Source of the DNA: Listeria ilorinensis
GTDB taxonomy: Bacteria; Bacillota; Bacilli; Lactobacillales; Listeriaceae
Direction: 5' to 3'
Assembly: GCF_913566895.1 (NCBI RefSeq)
Contig: NZ_CAJYCN010000001.1
Span: 248,001 to 312,000, forward strand
Length of the DNA stretch: 64,000 nucleotides
Each line of letters begins with the position of its first letter. Positions within the stretch are counted from its first letter, which is position 1. Under the pieces are notes generated by a model. The model did no database searches. It worked only from the letters and a program-made list of their open reading frames with translations, and was not told where the DNA came from. This document shows, one piece after another, positions 25,848 to 33,979 of the stretch. Position numbers and translations under genes: made by a program.

Positions 25848-25890
25848 AAAAAACAAACCCGCTCAATAAAACCCTCTTTGAACGAGTTTG
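25848..25890 (-). terminator. intra-operon terminator-like hairpin
   Basis: On the minus strand CAAACTCGTTCAA (25890-25878) pairs with TTGAGCGGGTTTG (25866-25854) and is followed by six T. It separates the isomerase gene from the oxidoreductase-GH65-pgmB group and would lower their transcription, or mark an operon boundary. Confidence 0.8.
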
Positions 25891-25897
25891 TCTTTCA

Positions 25898-26692
25898 TTA
25901 TGCCAAACAATTCTGCAAATGTTTTAAGGCTTTTTGATATTCCGCCTCCGGATCCTCCCCACGAACGCGGCATTCAAACACTAGATAGCCATCATAACCA
26001 TCCTTTTTCAACTGATCAAAATGCTTCCTGAAGTCCAGCGCACCACTTCCTGGCTGATAACGATGATTATCCGCCACGTGGATGTGCCCAATCTTGTCAC
26101 GCTGCTCATGAAGCGCCTCGGAAATTCCATCCTCTTCAATATTCATATGATAAAAGTCCGCGATAATCTCCACATTTTGAAGCTGATTCGACTCAATATA
26201 GTGACGTGCCTCTGCAAGTAGATTGATCATATGATCCTGATATCGGTTGAGCGGCTCTAAATACACCTTCGTCCCCGTTCGACCAGCCACCTTATCCAAA
26301 TAAAGGAGTGATTCACTGACCGCCTTAAAATCGCCCTCCTTGGAACGCGGTGAAACCATCGGTGGCAACCTGTACGTAAACATGCCCCATGCCGCTGGAA
26401 CAACAATACCCTTCCCGCCAACTTCCGCAAGAGCCTCTAGAATCCGCTCGATCTCCTGCAAACCATTCAGCCGCCGCTCCTCAATAAAGTCGCCAATCCA
26501 GCCATCATAACCGCCGCAAGCAGTCGAAACTGGCAGCCCTGTCTCCCGGATTGCTGCCTTGACCTCATCTACATGTTCAACCAGCAGCTTCCCATCAATT
26601 TCAAAAGCTTCAAAGCCCATTTTCTTCATATACGTGAATTTTTCCAGTATATTTTCCGGAAAAAATGCTTGATTTTGCGTTCCAATTTTCAT
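25898..26692 (-). CDS. TIM-barrel sugar isomerase/epimerase (YcjR-like)
   Basis: A 264-aa protein of the xylose-isomerase-like AP-endonuclease-2 fold. Metal ligands are visible in order: VYLEPLNRYQ (Glu), IIADFYHMNIEE (Asp, His), GHIHVADNHRY (His) and VFECRVRG (Glu). In E. coli, YcjR epimerises C4 of 3-keto-gulosides to 3-keto-glucosides using a bound Mn ion. The order here (dehydrogenase, this gene, Gfo/Idh, GH65) is the same, so the same role is proposed. ATG at 26692; it follows the dehydrogenase by 15 bases. Matches the place of lmo2835. Confidence 0.88.
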   Translation of the reverse strand: MKIGTQNQAFFPENILEKFTYMKKMGFEAFEIDGKLLVEHVDEVKAAIRETGLPVSTACGGYDGWIGDFIEERRLNGLQEIERILEALAEVGGKGIVVPAAWGMFTYRLPPMVSPRSKEGDFKAVSESLLYLDKVAGRTGTKVYLEPLNRYQDHMINLLAEARHYIESNQLQNVEIIADFYHMNIEEDGISEALHEQRDKIGHIHVADNHRYQPGSGALDFRKHFDQLKKDGYDGYLVFECRVRGEDPEAEYQKALKHLQNCLA

Positions 26693-26707
26693 CTTATCAG
26701 CACTTCC

Positions 26708-27760
26708 TTATAATTCGATACCCATCTTAATACTAAGATCTGGGTTTTGATCCACATATTTCATATAACTTTCTGCACTCTCAGCAAAGCTGACCACCGG
26801 ATCGATCAACTCCGTGCAATCCAAATACCCATTCATCAAAAGCTCCCAGCAAGTGTCCTCGATCCGCTTGCGATTCCAACGCGGATAATCCGGATTCGGC
26901 TCACTCGACGCACGAGCAAAAACAATTTTTGCATTATTAAAATGTGCCTCCCGACCAAGATTAAAGCCCTCTGGAAAGGGTTTGGCAAAGGCCACATAAG
27001 AAATCGTTCCACCATATGCGATTCCACGGAGAGCTGCCTGAAGTGCCGCTGCATTACCACTTGTTTCAATAATCGAATCTGCACCCAGCTTGCCTGTCAT
27101 TTTCTTCACTTCCAAACCAACATCAACCTTTGTCGGATCAAAAGTAGCATCTGCCCCGTGCCGACGAGCGATTTCACAGCGATGTTCAAGCGGATCGATC
27201 CCAATCACCAGACTGGCCCCCGCTTTTTTCGCAAGCTGAATGGCAATCTGACCAATGGCACCCAGACCAACAACGACCACATAGTCGCCTGCCCGAACAT
27301 GCGCCTCCCGAACGCCACTCATTGCAAATTGAGCTGGATCATAGCAGACCGCGTTCTTCCAGCTAGCACCTGCTGGCATTTTTCTCAATTTATAATTATC
27401 GACTGCTTTGACAATGACCGTTTCCATAATCGGTCCATATGTGCACACCTGATCACCAATTTCATAATCAACCACTGCGCTGCCCTTTTCGACAATCTCC
27501 CCAACAACCATATTGCCAAGTTGGAATTCACCAAAAACAATCCCACGTGAGCTACCTTCAGGACGTGGCACAAACATATTCCATTCCGCTGAAAATTCCT
27601 CATCGATAAATGGACTAACGCCACGAAAATCAACAACTTCTGTCCCATGTTTCGGTGAGGCAAAAGCCACCTTGATTTTCACCTCATCCGTGTCGATCGA
27701 ACGGTCCTGATATTCCACAAATTCCGCCACACGCGGAGCTGTTGCAACTAATTTTTTCAT
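26708..27760 (-). CDS. MDR-family dehydrogenase, zinc ligands altered (YcjQ-like)
   Basis: A medium-chain dehydrogenase of 350 aa. The nucleotide fold VVVVGLGAIGQIAIQLAKKAGA and GIDPLEHRCEIARRHGADATFDP are clear. The catalytic zinc motifs are not canonical: the usual C-G-x-D is KHGTEV and the GHE-x-x-G motif reads GNMVVGEIVEKG, and I see no four-Cys structural zinc loop. E. coli YcjQ, its positional match, oxidises gulosides at C3. ATG at 27760 lies 11 bases after AAAGGAG; a TTG two codons earlier has better spacing and cannot be excluded. It is 16 bases from the permease gene. Confidence 0.87.
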   Translation of the reverse strand: MKKLVATAPRVAEFVEYQDRSIDTDEVKIKVAFASPKHGTEVVDFRGVSPFIDEEFSAEWNMFVPRPEGSSRGIVFGEFQLGNMVVGEIVEKGSAVVDYEIGDQVCTYGPIMETVIVKAVDNYKLRKMPAGASWKNAVCYDPAQFAMSGVREAHVRAGDYVVVVGLGAIGQIAIQLAKKAGASLVIGIDPLEHRCEIARRHGADATFDPTKVDVGLEVKKMTGKLGADSIIETSGNAAALQAALRGIAYGGTISYVAFAKPFPEGFNLGREAHFNNAKIVFARASSEPNPDYPRWNRKRIEDTCWELLMNGYLDCTELIDPVVSFAESAESYMKYVDQNPDLSIKMGIEL

Positions 27761-27776
27761 CTTCAATCAATCTCCT

Positions 27777-28628
27777 TTATCCTTTAACGCCGCCGTCCAT
27801 GAGCCCACTCTTGATAAAGCGCTCAGACAAGGCATACATAATCACTACAGGAAGTGCCGTTACAAGCGAAGCCGCCATCATCCTGCCCCAAATATAATCC
27901 GGCGTACTGAAAAGCGTATTCAGCCCGATTGGCAACGTAAATTTCTCTGCGCTCGATAAGAAAATCGAAGCAAACAGATAATCATTCCAAGCCACCATAA
28001 AGCAGTAGACAAACACCGAGACGATACCCGAAATCGCCAGCGGTACAATAATCCGCAAAATGATTTGGAAACGATTCAGACCATCCATCATCGCGGCCTC
28101 TTCAATATCCTCAGGAATCGTATCGAAATAACTTTTCAGCATAAATACTGCCGTCGGAAGCGTCTGTACCACCATGGTGATCACGAGTGACGTCAGCGTA
28201 TCATAAAGCCCCATACTCGAAATAATTTTGAAAAGCGGTACAATCAGCAAAATCCCCGAAAACATATATACCATATAGAAACTCGCATTGATCGTCATGC
28301 GCCCTTTAAAGCGCAACTTTGAAAGTGCATAAGCGCCAAAAATACCCAACAGTACTGCAATTCCTGCCGCTTCAAGTGATACGATCAGGCTGTTTTTAAA
28401 ATAATCAACAAACGGAAAAATATCTGGATTGAAAATATCGATATAATGCTGAAAGGTAAAATCTTTTGGAAAAAAGGTCGGATGCGGCGAAATGGCCTCT
28501 TTCGTTCCTTTAAAAGAAGTCATCAGCATGATAAAAAACGGAAACAGCGTCATGCAAAGAAACAGCACCATTGTCGTATAAAATCCGATTTTTTTCGCAC
28601 GTTTGACTTTTTTACTGCTTACTGCCAT
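27777..28628 (-). CDS. sugar ABC transporter permease (MalG type, YcjP-like)
   Basis: A 283-aa CUT1 permease with six TM segments and the EAA loop DIEEAAMMDGLNRFQIILRIIVPLAISG. It ends KSGLMDGGVKG, typical for MalG-type subunits. Its start lies inside the end of the MalF-type gene (17-bp overlap), indicating coupled translation. With the next gene it forms the transmembrane channel for the glycoside of this operon. No ATPase gene is in the operon, as in many Listeria sugar loci. Confidence 0.94.
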   Translation of the reverse strand: MAVSSKKVKRAKKIGFYTTMVLFLCMTLFPFFIMLMTSFKGTKEAISPHPTFFPKDFTFQHYIDIFNPDIFPFVDYFKNSLIVSLEAAGIAVLLGIFGAYALSKLRFKGRMTINASFYMVYMFSGILLIVPLFKIISSMGLYDTLTSLVITMVVQTLPTAVFMLKSYFDTIPEDIEEAAMMDGLNRFQIILRIIVPLAISGIVSVFVYCFMVAWNDYLFASIFLSSAEKFTLPIGLNTLFSTPDYIWGRMMAASLVTALPVVIMYALSERFIKSGLMDGGVKG

Positions 28629-29496
28629 TTAGGTCCACCCGCTTTCTTGTAAATAGGATCACCACAAAAATAATCACAAACAGGATGACTGAGATTGCCG
28701 ATGCTTTGCCAAGATCATTGAATGCGAAGGCCGTTTTGTACAGATAGACCCCTAAAATATTGACCTTGTTTGTCAGCAGATATACATCCGTAAACATGTA
28801 GAACATCCAAATTGCCCGTAGTGTGATAACTGTTGCAAGTACTGGCATGATCGATGGTAACGTAACAATTTTGAATTTACCCCAGAAATTCGCCCCATCC
28901 ATATCAGCCGCCTCATACAGCGACTTGTCGATTGTTTGCAGGATGGCCAGAAAAGAAATGAACGCATAAGGGAAGTAGCGCCAAATGGCAAACAACACAA
29001 CTAGAAAGAAACTTGAGACCGGATTGTCAAACCATAACGGTGCCTTGTCAAAAATATGTAAAACATCGACCGTCAAATAATTCACAATCCCGTAACCATT
29101 GTTGAACATATATTTCCATGCAAAAATAAGTGAGATTGACGGTGTCACATAAGAAAGAATAATGAGCGATCGAACCGTCTTGCGAAAACGAAATTCCCGA
29201 TTGAAGAAAATGGCTACTGCAAGCCCCAAAGCTGTACTCCCACCAACAACCAGGACCGTATAAGCAATTGTCAGACCCAGTGACTGATAGAATTCTGGAT
29301 CCGTCAAAATTTGCATATAATTTTCCAGGCCGATAAATTTCGATGCGATATTCGGATTGAGCGGCATATTCAAAAAGCTGATCTGAATATTGCTGATCAT
29401 TGGATAGACAACCAGCCCTGCCAGTAGAATAAAACAAGGTGCAAGCAGAATCATTGCCACTTTAAAGTCTGACCGTTTATAAACTTTTCCTTTCAT
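28612..29496 (-). CDS. sugar ABC transporter permease (MalF type, YcjO-like)
   Basis: A 294-aa CUT1 permease with six TM segments. The EAA loop reads SLYEAADMDGANFWGKFKIVTLPSIMP. RBS GGAGGC lies a few bases before ATG at 29496. It follows the binding-protein gene by 81 bases and overlaps the MalG-type gene. Confidence 0.94.
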   Translation of the reverse strand: MKGKVYKRSDFKVAMILLAPCFILLAGLVVYPMISNIQISFLNMPLNPNIASKFIGLENYMQILTDPEFYQSLGLTIAYTVLVVGGSTALGLAVAIFFNREFRFRKTVRSLIILSYVTPSISLIFAWKYMFNNGYGIVNYLTVDVLHIFDKAPLWFDNPVSSFFLVVLFAIWRYFPYAFISFLAILQTIDKSLYEAADMDGANFWGKFKIVTLPSIMPVLATVITLRAIWMFYMFTDVYLLTNKVNILGVYLYKTAFAFNDLGKASAISVILFVIIFVVILFTRKRVDLNGSKQ

Positions 29497-29577
29497 AATG
29501 CCTCCTTAGCTGGAACAAAAGTAACAATCAAAAAAGGAGGCAGACCAGTAACGCGACTGCCCCTTCTTTCATCTAAA

Positions 29578-30885
29578 TTATTTACTGCTGTCCTGTTCTG
29601 CTTTTTCTTGTGCTTCTTTCAAAGCCTTATCAACATTCTCTTTTCCGACCGTCACACTGTTGACCATCGTCCCAAGAACACCAGAACTCGTGATATCGCC
29701 CATCTTCGTAAAGTTCTTACCGTCAACCAGCCCAAACACCTGCACCTGATTGAAGGATTCTGCAATTTCATTCGACAGATTGCCAAATGCTTTCACGACT
29801 TCATTATTTTGATAGTCTTCATTTTCCAAAACCGCTTCGTTGACCGGCTGTGCACCACCCGGGGACATCAGCACCCATTCTGTCATGTTTTCCGGTTCAG
29901 ACATGAACTCAATAAATTTCTTCGCAGCTTTCTTCTCAGCATCATCCAGACCAGAAGAAATCGTCAATCCAGAAACTGTCCCATAGACCGCTTCATCCTT
30001 TTCAGTCGGAATAGCAAAACCGATGTTGGAAGGATCCCCATCTTCATAAACAGAAGGAAGGATATACGTCGAGTAAATTGCCATCGGAGCTGAACCATTC
30101 ATAAAGGCATCCTTGATCTCTGTCACATCATTGGAACCTTGCATCGTATATTTAGAAAGCTCCTGATAGAACGACAATGCCTGATTCATTTCGGGTGTAT
30201 CAATCGTAATATCTCCTTTCTCATCCAGCACATTCGCTTTATTAGAAAGTGCGAATTGAGAAAAGGCCTGCTCACTCATCGTACTTTCAGCAGTTGGCAT
30301 AGCAATCCCATATTTCTTGTTAGCTGGATCACTAAAATGCTTCGCGATCGCTAAAACATCATCCCAAGATTTTGGCTCTTCAAAACCGGCATCTGCCAAA
30401 GCCTTCTTGTCATACCAAATACCTTGGACCCAGCCGCTGATCGGAACAGCAATGTAACTCTTGCCATCTTCAGAACGAACCAGATTTTTGGCTCCCTCGT
30501 AGTAGCTATCCTCGCCAACTTTTTCAATGACCGATTTAACCGCATCCTGATCAATCAACTCATCTTTCACCATAACCTTCGCAAAATCCTGACTCACTTC
30601 CATGACTGCCGGAAGCTCTCCAGAACGAGCAAGCGTCACTACTTTTGTATTATAAGCATCTTCTTCAACCGGAATAGATTTCACATTGATATCCGGATTT
30701 TTCTTTTCAAATTTAGCAATCAGATCATCAATCACATCCTGACGCTCTTTCTCAACAGAAGAATTCATAAATTCGATCGTTACTTTCCCATCGTCACTCG
30801 AACTGCTTCCCCCGCCACATGCTCCAAGACCTAAACTTAGTACCAGAAACATTGCCGCAAGTAAAATCAAACTCTTTTTCTTCAT
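29578..30885 (-). CDS. sugar ABC transporter binding lipoprotein (YcjN-like)
   Basis: A 435-aa family-1 solute-binding protein. Residues 1-22 form a lipoprotein signal (LSLGLGAC), lipid-anchored at Cys23 and followed by a Gly/Ser-rich linker. The core shows SGELPAVMEVSQDF, YIAVPISGWVQGIWYDKKAL and a long second lobe. It overlaps the GH13 phosphorylase gene by 4 bp (ATGA). It should capture the operon's glycoside outside the membrane; which one is not known. It corresponds to lmo2839. Confidence 0.92.
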   Translation of the reverse strand: MKKKSLILLAAMFLVLSLGLGACGGGSSSSDDGKVTIEFMNSSVEKERQDVIDDLIAKFEKKNPDINVKSIPVEEDAYNTKVVTLARSGELPAVMEVSQDFAKVMVKDELIDQDAVKSVIEKVGEDSYYEGAKNLVRSEDGKSYIAVPISGWVQGIWYDKKALADAGFEEPKSWDDVLAIAKHFSDPANKKYGIAMPTAESTMSEQAFSQFALSNKANVLDEKGDITIDTPEMNQALSFYQELSKYTMQGSNDVTEIKDAFMNGSAPMAIYSTYILPSVYEDGDPSNIGFAIPTEKDEAVYGTVSGLTISSGLDDAEKKAAKKFIEFMSEPENMTEWVLMSPGGAQPVNEAVLENEDYQNNEVVKAFGNLSNEIAESFNQVQVFGLVDGKNFTKMGDITSSGVLGTMVNSVTVGKENVDKALKEAQEKAEQDSSK

Positions 30886-32573
30886 TTTTGTTCCTCCCCA
30901 GTGTCTAGTTTCAGCCAGCGGAATTCATAAGGTGAAAGTGTTATAGAACCGCTCCCATTTTGAAGCGTCTCCCCCTGACAAATATCTTTATACGCGCTGC
31001 CTGTCCATTCAAAACTGCTTTCCTCTCCCGACAAATTATGGAGCAATAACAACTCCTCTTGCTCAGCCAGACGTTTCACAGCAAAAATCCGATCATCCGC
31101 CTCAAGAACTTCCATCTTCACATTTGGATGAAAAAGTGGCTCTGCTTTCCGGACCTCAATCAACTGCTTCAACGCTTCATATGTAGCTTTTCTAAGACCA
31201 TCCGAAAGTGCCTGACCAATTTCTGCGTAGTCATATTTTTGGCGATTAATCGAGCGGTTTTGCCCTGTCTGCGCGACCCCTGCCAAATCATTTCGACTGC
31301 CAAGGATACTTTGCACATAAACTGCCGGAACACCCGGAAGCGCCAGTAATACCGCATGAGCAGCCATGAATCGAGCAAGTCGGAGCTCATCAGAATCGTC
31401 TTTCTTGCTGAGGGCATCCATATAAGTCACATTCATTTCATAAGGACTTTCACTGCCATCAGGATTTTTTTTATAAGAAACAAGACCACCATTCGCCTTG
31501 ACTTCTTCCACCAGTTGTAAAATTTCAGCTTCCGGCACAATCCCGCGAATCGGGTTCAACCCGATCCCATCATGCGATGCCAAAAAGTTAAAATAAGTGA
31601 TCGTCTCTTTTTCAAGCCCGATCGTTTTTGCCCACTCACGTAATGTCCCCGCATGATTCCGATGTATCGCATGCAAGACCAGTGGGGGCAACGGGAACTG
31701 ATAAACCATCTGTGCTTCGTCCGTCCCATCGCCAAAGTAGCGAATATTTTCCTGATGTGGGACATTGGTTTCTGTAATCATCACTGCACCAGGTGCAACC
31801 TCATTCATAATATCCCGGAATAATTTCACCAGTTCATGCGTCTCATCTAGATGGATACAGGTCGTCCCCGGCTCCTTCCACATAAAACCAACTGCATCCA
31901 GCCGAATATAGGCAGCCCCGTGTTCCAAATAAAACATCAAGACATCCAGCATGGCATAAAGCACTTCTGGATTGGCAAAATTCAAATCAATCTGATCCGC
32001 ACTAAAAGTCGTCCAAATATGTTTTGTCTTTCCAGAAATCGTCTGAAACGGTGTCAATAAAGGCGTAGCCCGCGGTCGTGTTACCGCACTTAAATCCGTA
32101 TTCGGATCCAATTCTATAAAAAAATTCTTGTAACCGGTCCCATTTAAATATTGCGTAAACCAATCCGACTTTGCTGATATATGATTACAGACAAAATCAA
32201 ACATCAAACGGACATCCTGCTCCATTTTTTCAACATCTTCCCAATCACCTAGCCGAGGATCGACTTGTTTATAATCAATCACAGAAAAGCCATCATCCGA
32301 AGAATAAGGATAGAATGGCAAAAAATGTACAAGCTCAAAAAATGACAGCTTTTCCCGATACATTTTCCTAAAAGTTCGCAACGTTTTCTGACCTGGCTCA
32401 TGAAACTGATCCCCGTAGGTAATCAACAAGATATCCTTTTCATCCCATCCTTGTTTTCGCTTTCGTTTTTGCCGTGACTTTGACATTCTGATTCGCTCTT
32501 CAATACGCTCGATCAGCTCGGCATCTACCTTACTTCCATATATTTTCTGTAATCTGCTCGCAATTGTTTTCAT
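30882..32573 (-). CDS. GH13_18 sucrose-phosphorylase-family glycoside phosphorylase (YcjM-like)
   Basis: A 563-aa cytoplasmic phosphorylase of GH13 subfamily 18. The nucleophile Asp226 is in YIRLDAVGFMW, the acid/base Glu268 in VMITETNVPH, and FNFLASHDGIGLNPIRGI holds the third acidic site. True sucrose phosphorylases are about 490-505 aa; the length of 563, the N-terminal extension (IERIEERIRMSKSRQKRK) and the operon context match E. coli YcjM, a glucosylglycerate phosphorylase. The label 'sucrose phosphorylase' used for lmo2840 is therefore doubtful. Product would be alpha-glucose 1-phosphate. First gene of the operon, ATG with GGGAGG, behind a strong promoter. Confidence 0.9.
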   Translation of the reverse strand: MKTIASRLQKIYGSKVDAELIERIEERIRMSKSRQKRKRKQGWDEKDILLITYGDQFHEPGQKTLRTFRKMYREKLSFFELVHFLPFYPYSSDDGFSVIDYKQVDPRLGDWEDVEKMEQDVRLMFDFVCNHISAKSDWFTQYLNGTGYKNFFIELDPNTDLSAVTRPRATPLLTPFQTISGKTKHIWTTFSADQIDLNFANPEVLYAMLDVLMFYLEHGAAYIRLDAVGFMWKEPGTTCIHLDETHELVKLFRDIMNEVAPGAVMITETNVPHQENIRYFGDGTDEAQMVYQFPLPPLVLHAIHRNHAGTLREWAKTIGLEKETITYFNFLASHDGIGLNPIRGIVPEAEILQLVEEVKANGGLVSYKKNPDGSESPYEMNVTYMDALSKKDDSDELRLARFMAAHAVLLALPGVPAVYVQSILGSRNDLAGVAQTGQNRSINRQKYDYAEIGQALSDGLRKATYEALKQLIEVRKAEPLFHPNVKMEVLEADDRIFAVKRLAEQEELLLLHNLSGEESSFEWTGSAYKDICQGETLQNGSGSITLSPYEFRWLKLDTGEEQK

Positions 32574-32587
32574 ATCTTCCTCCCAAC

Positions 32588-32637
32588 TGGTACCGCTCCC
32601 ACAAAAATATTATAGTATGGAAAGCGCTTTCTGTCAA
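32588..32637 (-). promoter_or_regulatory. promoter, cre site and operator of the ycj-like operon
   Basis: On the minus strand, consensus -35 TTGACA (32637-32632) and -10 TATAAT (32614-32609) are 17 bases apart. The spacer contains the palindrome GAAAGCGCTTTC (32620-32631), a near-perfect cre for CcpA. Downstream, TGGTACCGCTCCCA (32588-32601) resembles a second copy at 32741-32755 and may be the LacI operator. Confidence 0.85.
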
Positions 32638-32740
32638 ACGGTAATTTTTAAAAATCTTTACATTATTGATATAAGTGGTTTTCCAGTAATCTAAGTAGAC
32701 TTTTTAATTAAAATTGATTAAGATAATAATATGAAATCAA

Positions 32741-32755
32741 CGGGAACCGATACCA
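32741..32755 (+). promoter_or_regulatory. candidate operator upstream of the divergent lacI gene
   Basis: CGGGAACCGATACCA shares GGGA-C-G-TACCA with the site near the GH13 promoter (32588-32601, read in the minus direction), with one base of spacing difference. Two related sites around a divergent pair suggest autoregulation. Confidence 0.45.
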
Positions 32756-32782
32756 AATATAGAATAGAAAGGAAGAAAAAAC

Positions 32783-33811
32783 TTGGCGGTAACTATATAT
32801 GATATTGCAAAACATGCCGGCGTCTCAAAGTCGACTGTTTCTCGCGTTTTGAATAATCAGGCCAACCTGTCTCAAACGTCCAAGCGCAAAGTTTTACAAG
32901 CAATCGAAGAACTGAACTATCAACCAAGCAAGCTGGCTCGCGCTTTAACAAGCGCTGGATTTGATGCAATTATGGTCATCTCAAACCGCTCAACTAAAAC
33001 AACCACAGGCAACCCCTTTTTCTCAGAAATCATCCACGCCATTTCAGCAGAAGCAGAGCAGGCCGATTTTGACCTCATCCTGCAGACCGCTCGAAATACC
33101 AAAGATGAACTTAAGAAATGCATCACCAAAATCGAAGAAAAAATGATTAAAGGCATTATCATGCTGAGTTCTCCCGCCGATGAATCCTTCTTTGAAAAAC
33201 TCGACAATTATAACATTCCAATCGTCGTTACCGGCAAAGTAGAGGGTACCTATCAAAATGTCTACTCAGTCGATACGGACAATTTTGGCGACAGCTACGC
33301 GCTCACAAAACATCTTGTTGAAAGCGGCCACCGTCATATTGCCTGTATCCATGCCCCACTTGACTACCATGTTTCCATCGACCGAGTCAGCGGCTTCAGA
33401 AGCTGCCTCTTCGATCACCATCTCGACATCCGTAACGATTGGATCATTAATAGCGGCTACAGTATTGAAGACAGCTATGAGGCGGCTCTCAAACTGATGT
33501 CCGGCCCTGAAAAGCCGACCGCCGTCTTTGCAACCGATGATCTGAAAGTGCTAAGCATTTACAAAATGGCTAGCGATCTAGGCTACCATATCCCGGACGA
33601 CCTATCCGTCATCGGCTACAACGACCGCACGATATCAAGCTTTCTATCACCGCCACTTACATCCATTGATATTCCGACCACACAACTTGGCAAGAAAGCC
33701 ACACACTTACTTTTTGAACTGATCCATTCCAATAAAAAACAGCCAAAAAGCACACTGATAAAAACAAAAATGATCGAACGCAAGTCAATCCGCAGATTAG
33801 AACAAACTTGA
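32783..33811 (+). CDS. LacI-family regulator of the ycj-like operon
   Basis: A 342-aa LacI repressor. The DNA-binding domain is [24 protein letters not shown] with hinge PSKLARAL; a sugar-sensing domain follows. The start is TTG at 32783 with AAAGGAAG seven bases before it; no ATG is available at this position. It diverges from the nine-gene glycoside operon, as E. coli ycjW accompanies ycjM-U, and is its likely repressor. The promoter of the next tRNA overlaps its stop codon. Confidence 0.92.
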   Translation: MAVTIYDIAKHAGVSKSTVSRVLNNQANLSQTSKRKVLQAIEELNYQPSKLARALTSAGFDAIMVISNRSTKTTTGNPFFSEIIHAISAEAEQADFDLILQTARNTKDELKKCITKIEEKMIKGIIMLSSPADESFFEKLDNYNIPIVVTGKVEGTYQNVYSVDTDNFGDSYALTKHLVESGHRHIACIHAPLDYHVSIDRVSGFRSCLFDHHLDIRNDWIINSGYSIEDSYEAALKLMSGPEKPTAVFATDDLKVLSIYKMASDLGYHIPDDLSVIGYNDRTISSFLSPPLTSIDIPTTQLGKKATHLLFELIHSNKKQPKSTLIKTKMIERKSIRRLEQT

Positions 33812-33836
33812 CAAACCCTAACCTCCCAATTATTAT
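33808..33836 (+). promoter_or_regulatory. tRNA-Val promoter
   Basis: TTGACA (33808-33813) and TATTAT (33831-33836) are 17 bases apart; the -35 overlaps the stop codon of the lacI gene. Confidence 0.8.
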
Positions 33837-33854
33837 AAAAAGGTAAGAAATTTT

Positions 33855-33927
33855 GGTCCTGTAGCTCAGTTGGGAGAGTATCACCTTGACATGGTGGGGG
33901 TCGCTGGTTCGAGACCAGTCGGGACCA
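33855..33927 (+). tRNA. tRNA-Val (anticodon GAC)
   Basis: A complete 73-nt cloverleaf. The acceptor arm GGTCCTG pairs with CGGGACC followed by discriminator A. The D arm is GCTC/GAGT, and the anticodon stem TCACC/GGTGG encloses TTGACAT with anticodon GAC (Val, codon GUC/GUU). The T arm is GCTGG-TTCGAGA-CCAGT. CCA is not encoded. It has its own promoter and terminator and stands beside the Panacea gene pair. Confidence 0.97.
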
Positions 33928-33930
33928 TCA

Positions 33931-33979
33931 AAAAAAACAGGCTAAAGCGCAATCAACCTTCGCTTTAGCCTGCTTTTTT
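33931..33979. terminator. bidirectional terminator between tRNA-Val and the 4-TM gene
   Basis: AGGCTAAAGCG (33938-33948) pairs with CGCTTTAGCCT (33961-33971), with A and T runs on both sides. The stop codon of the minus-strand gene lies in the hairpin. Confidence 0.92.

Noticed and set aside
26747-27550. 267-codon frame on the plus strand
   Set aside because: It is fully antisense to the MDR dehydrogenase, whose frame is conserved; the composition (many Cys, His, Thr) is that of a shadow frame.
30424-30834. 136-codon plus-strand frame opposite the binding-protein gene
   Set aside because: Antisense shadow; the minus strand encodes a clear lipoprotein.
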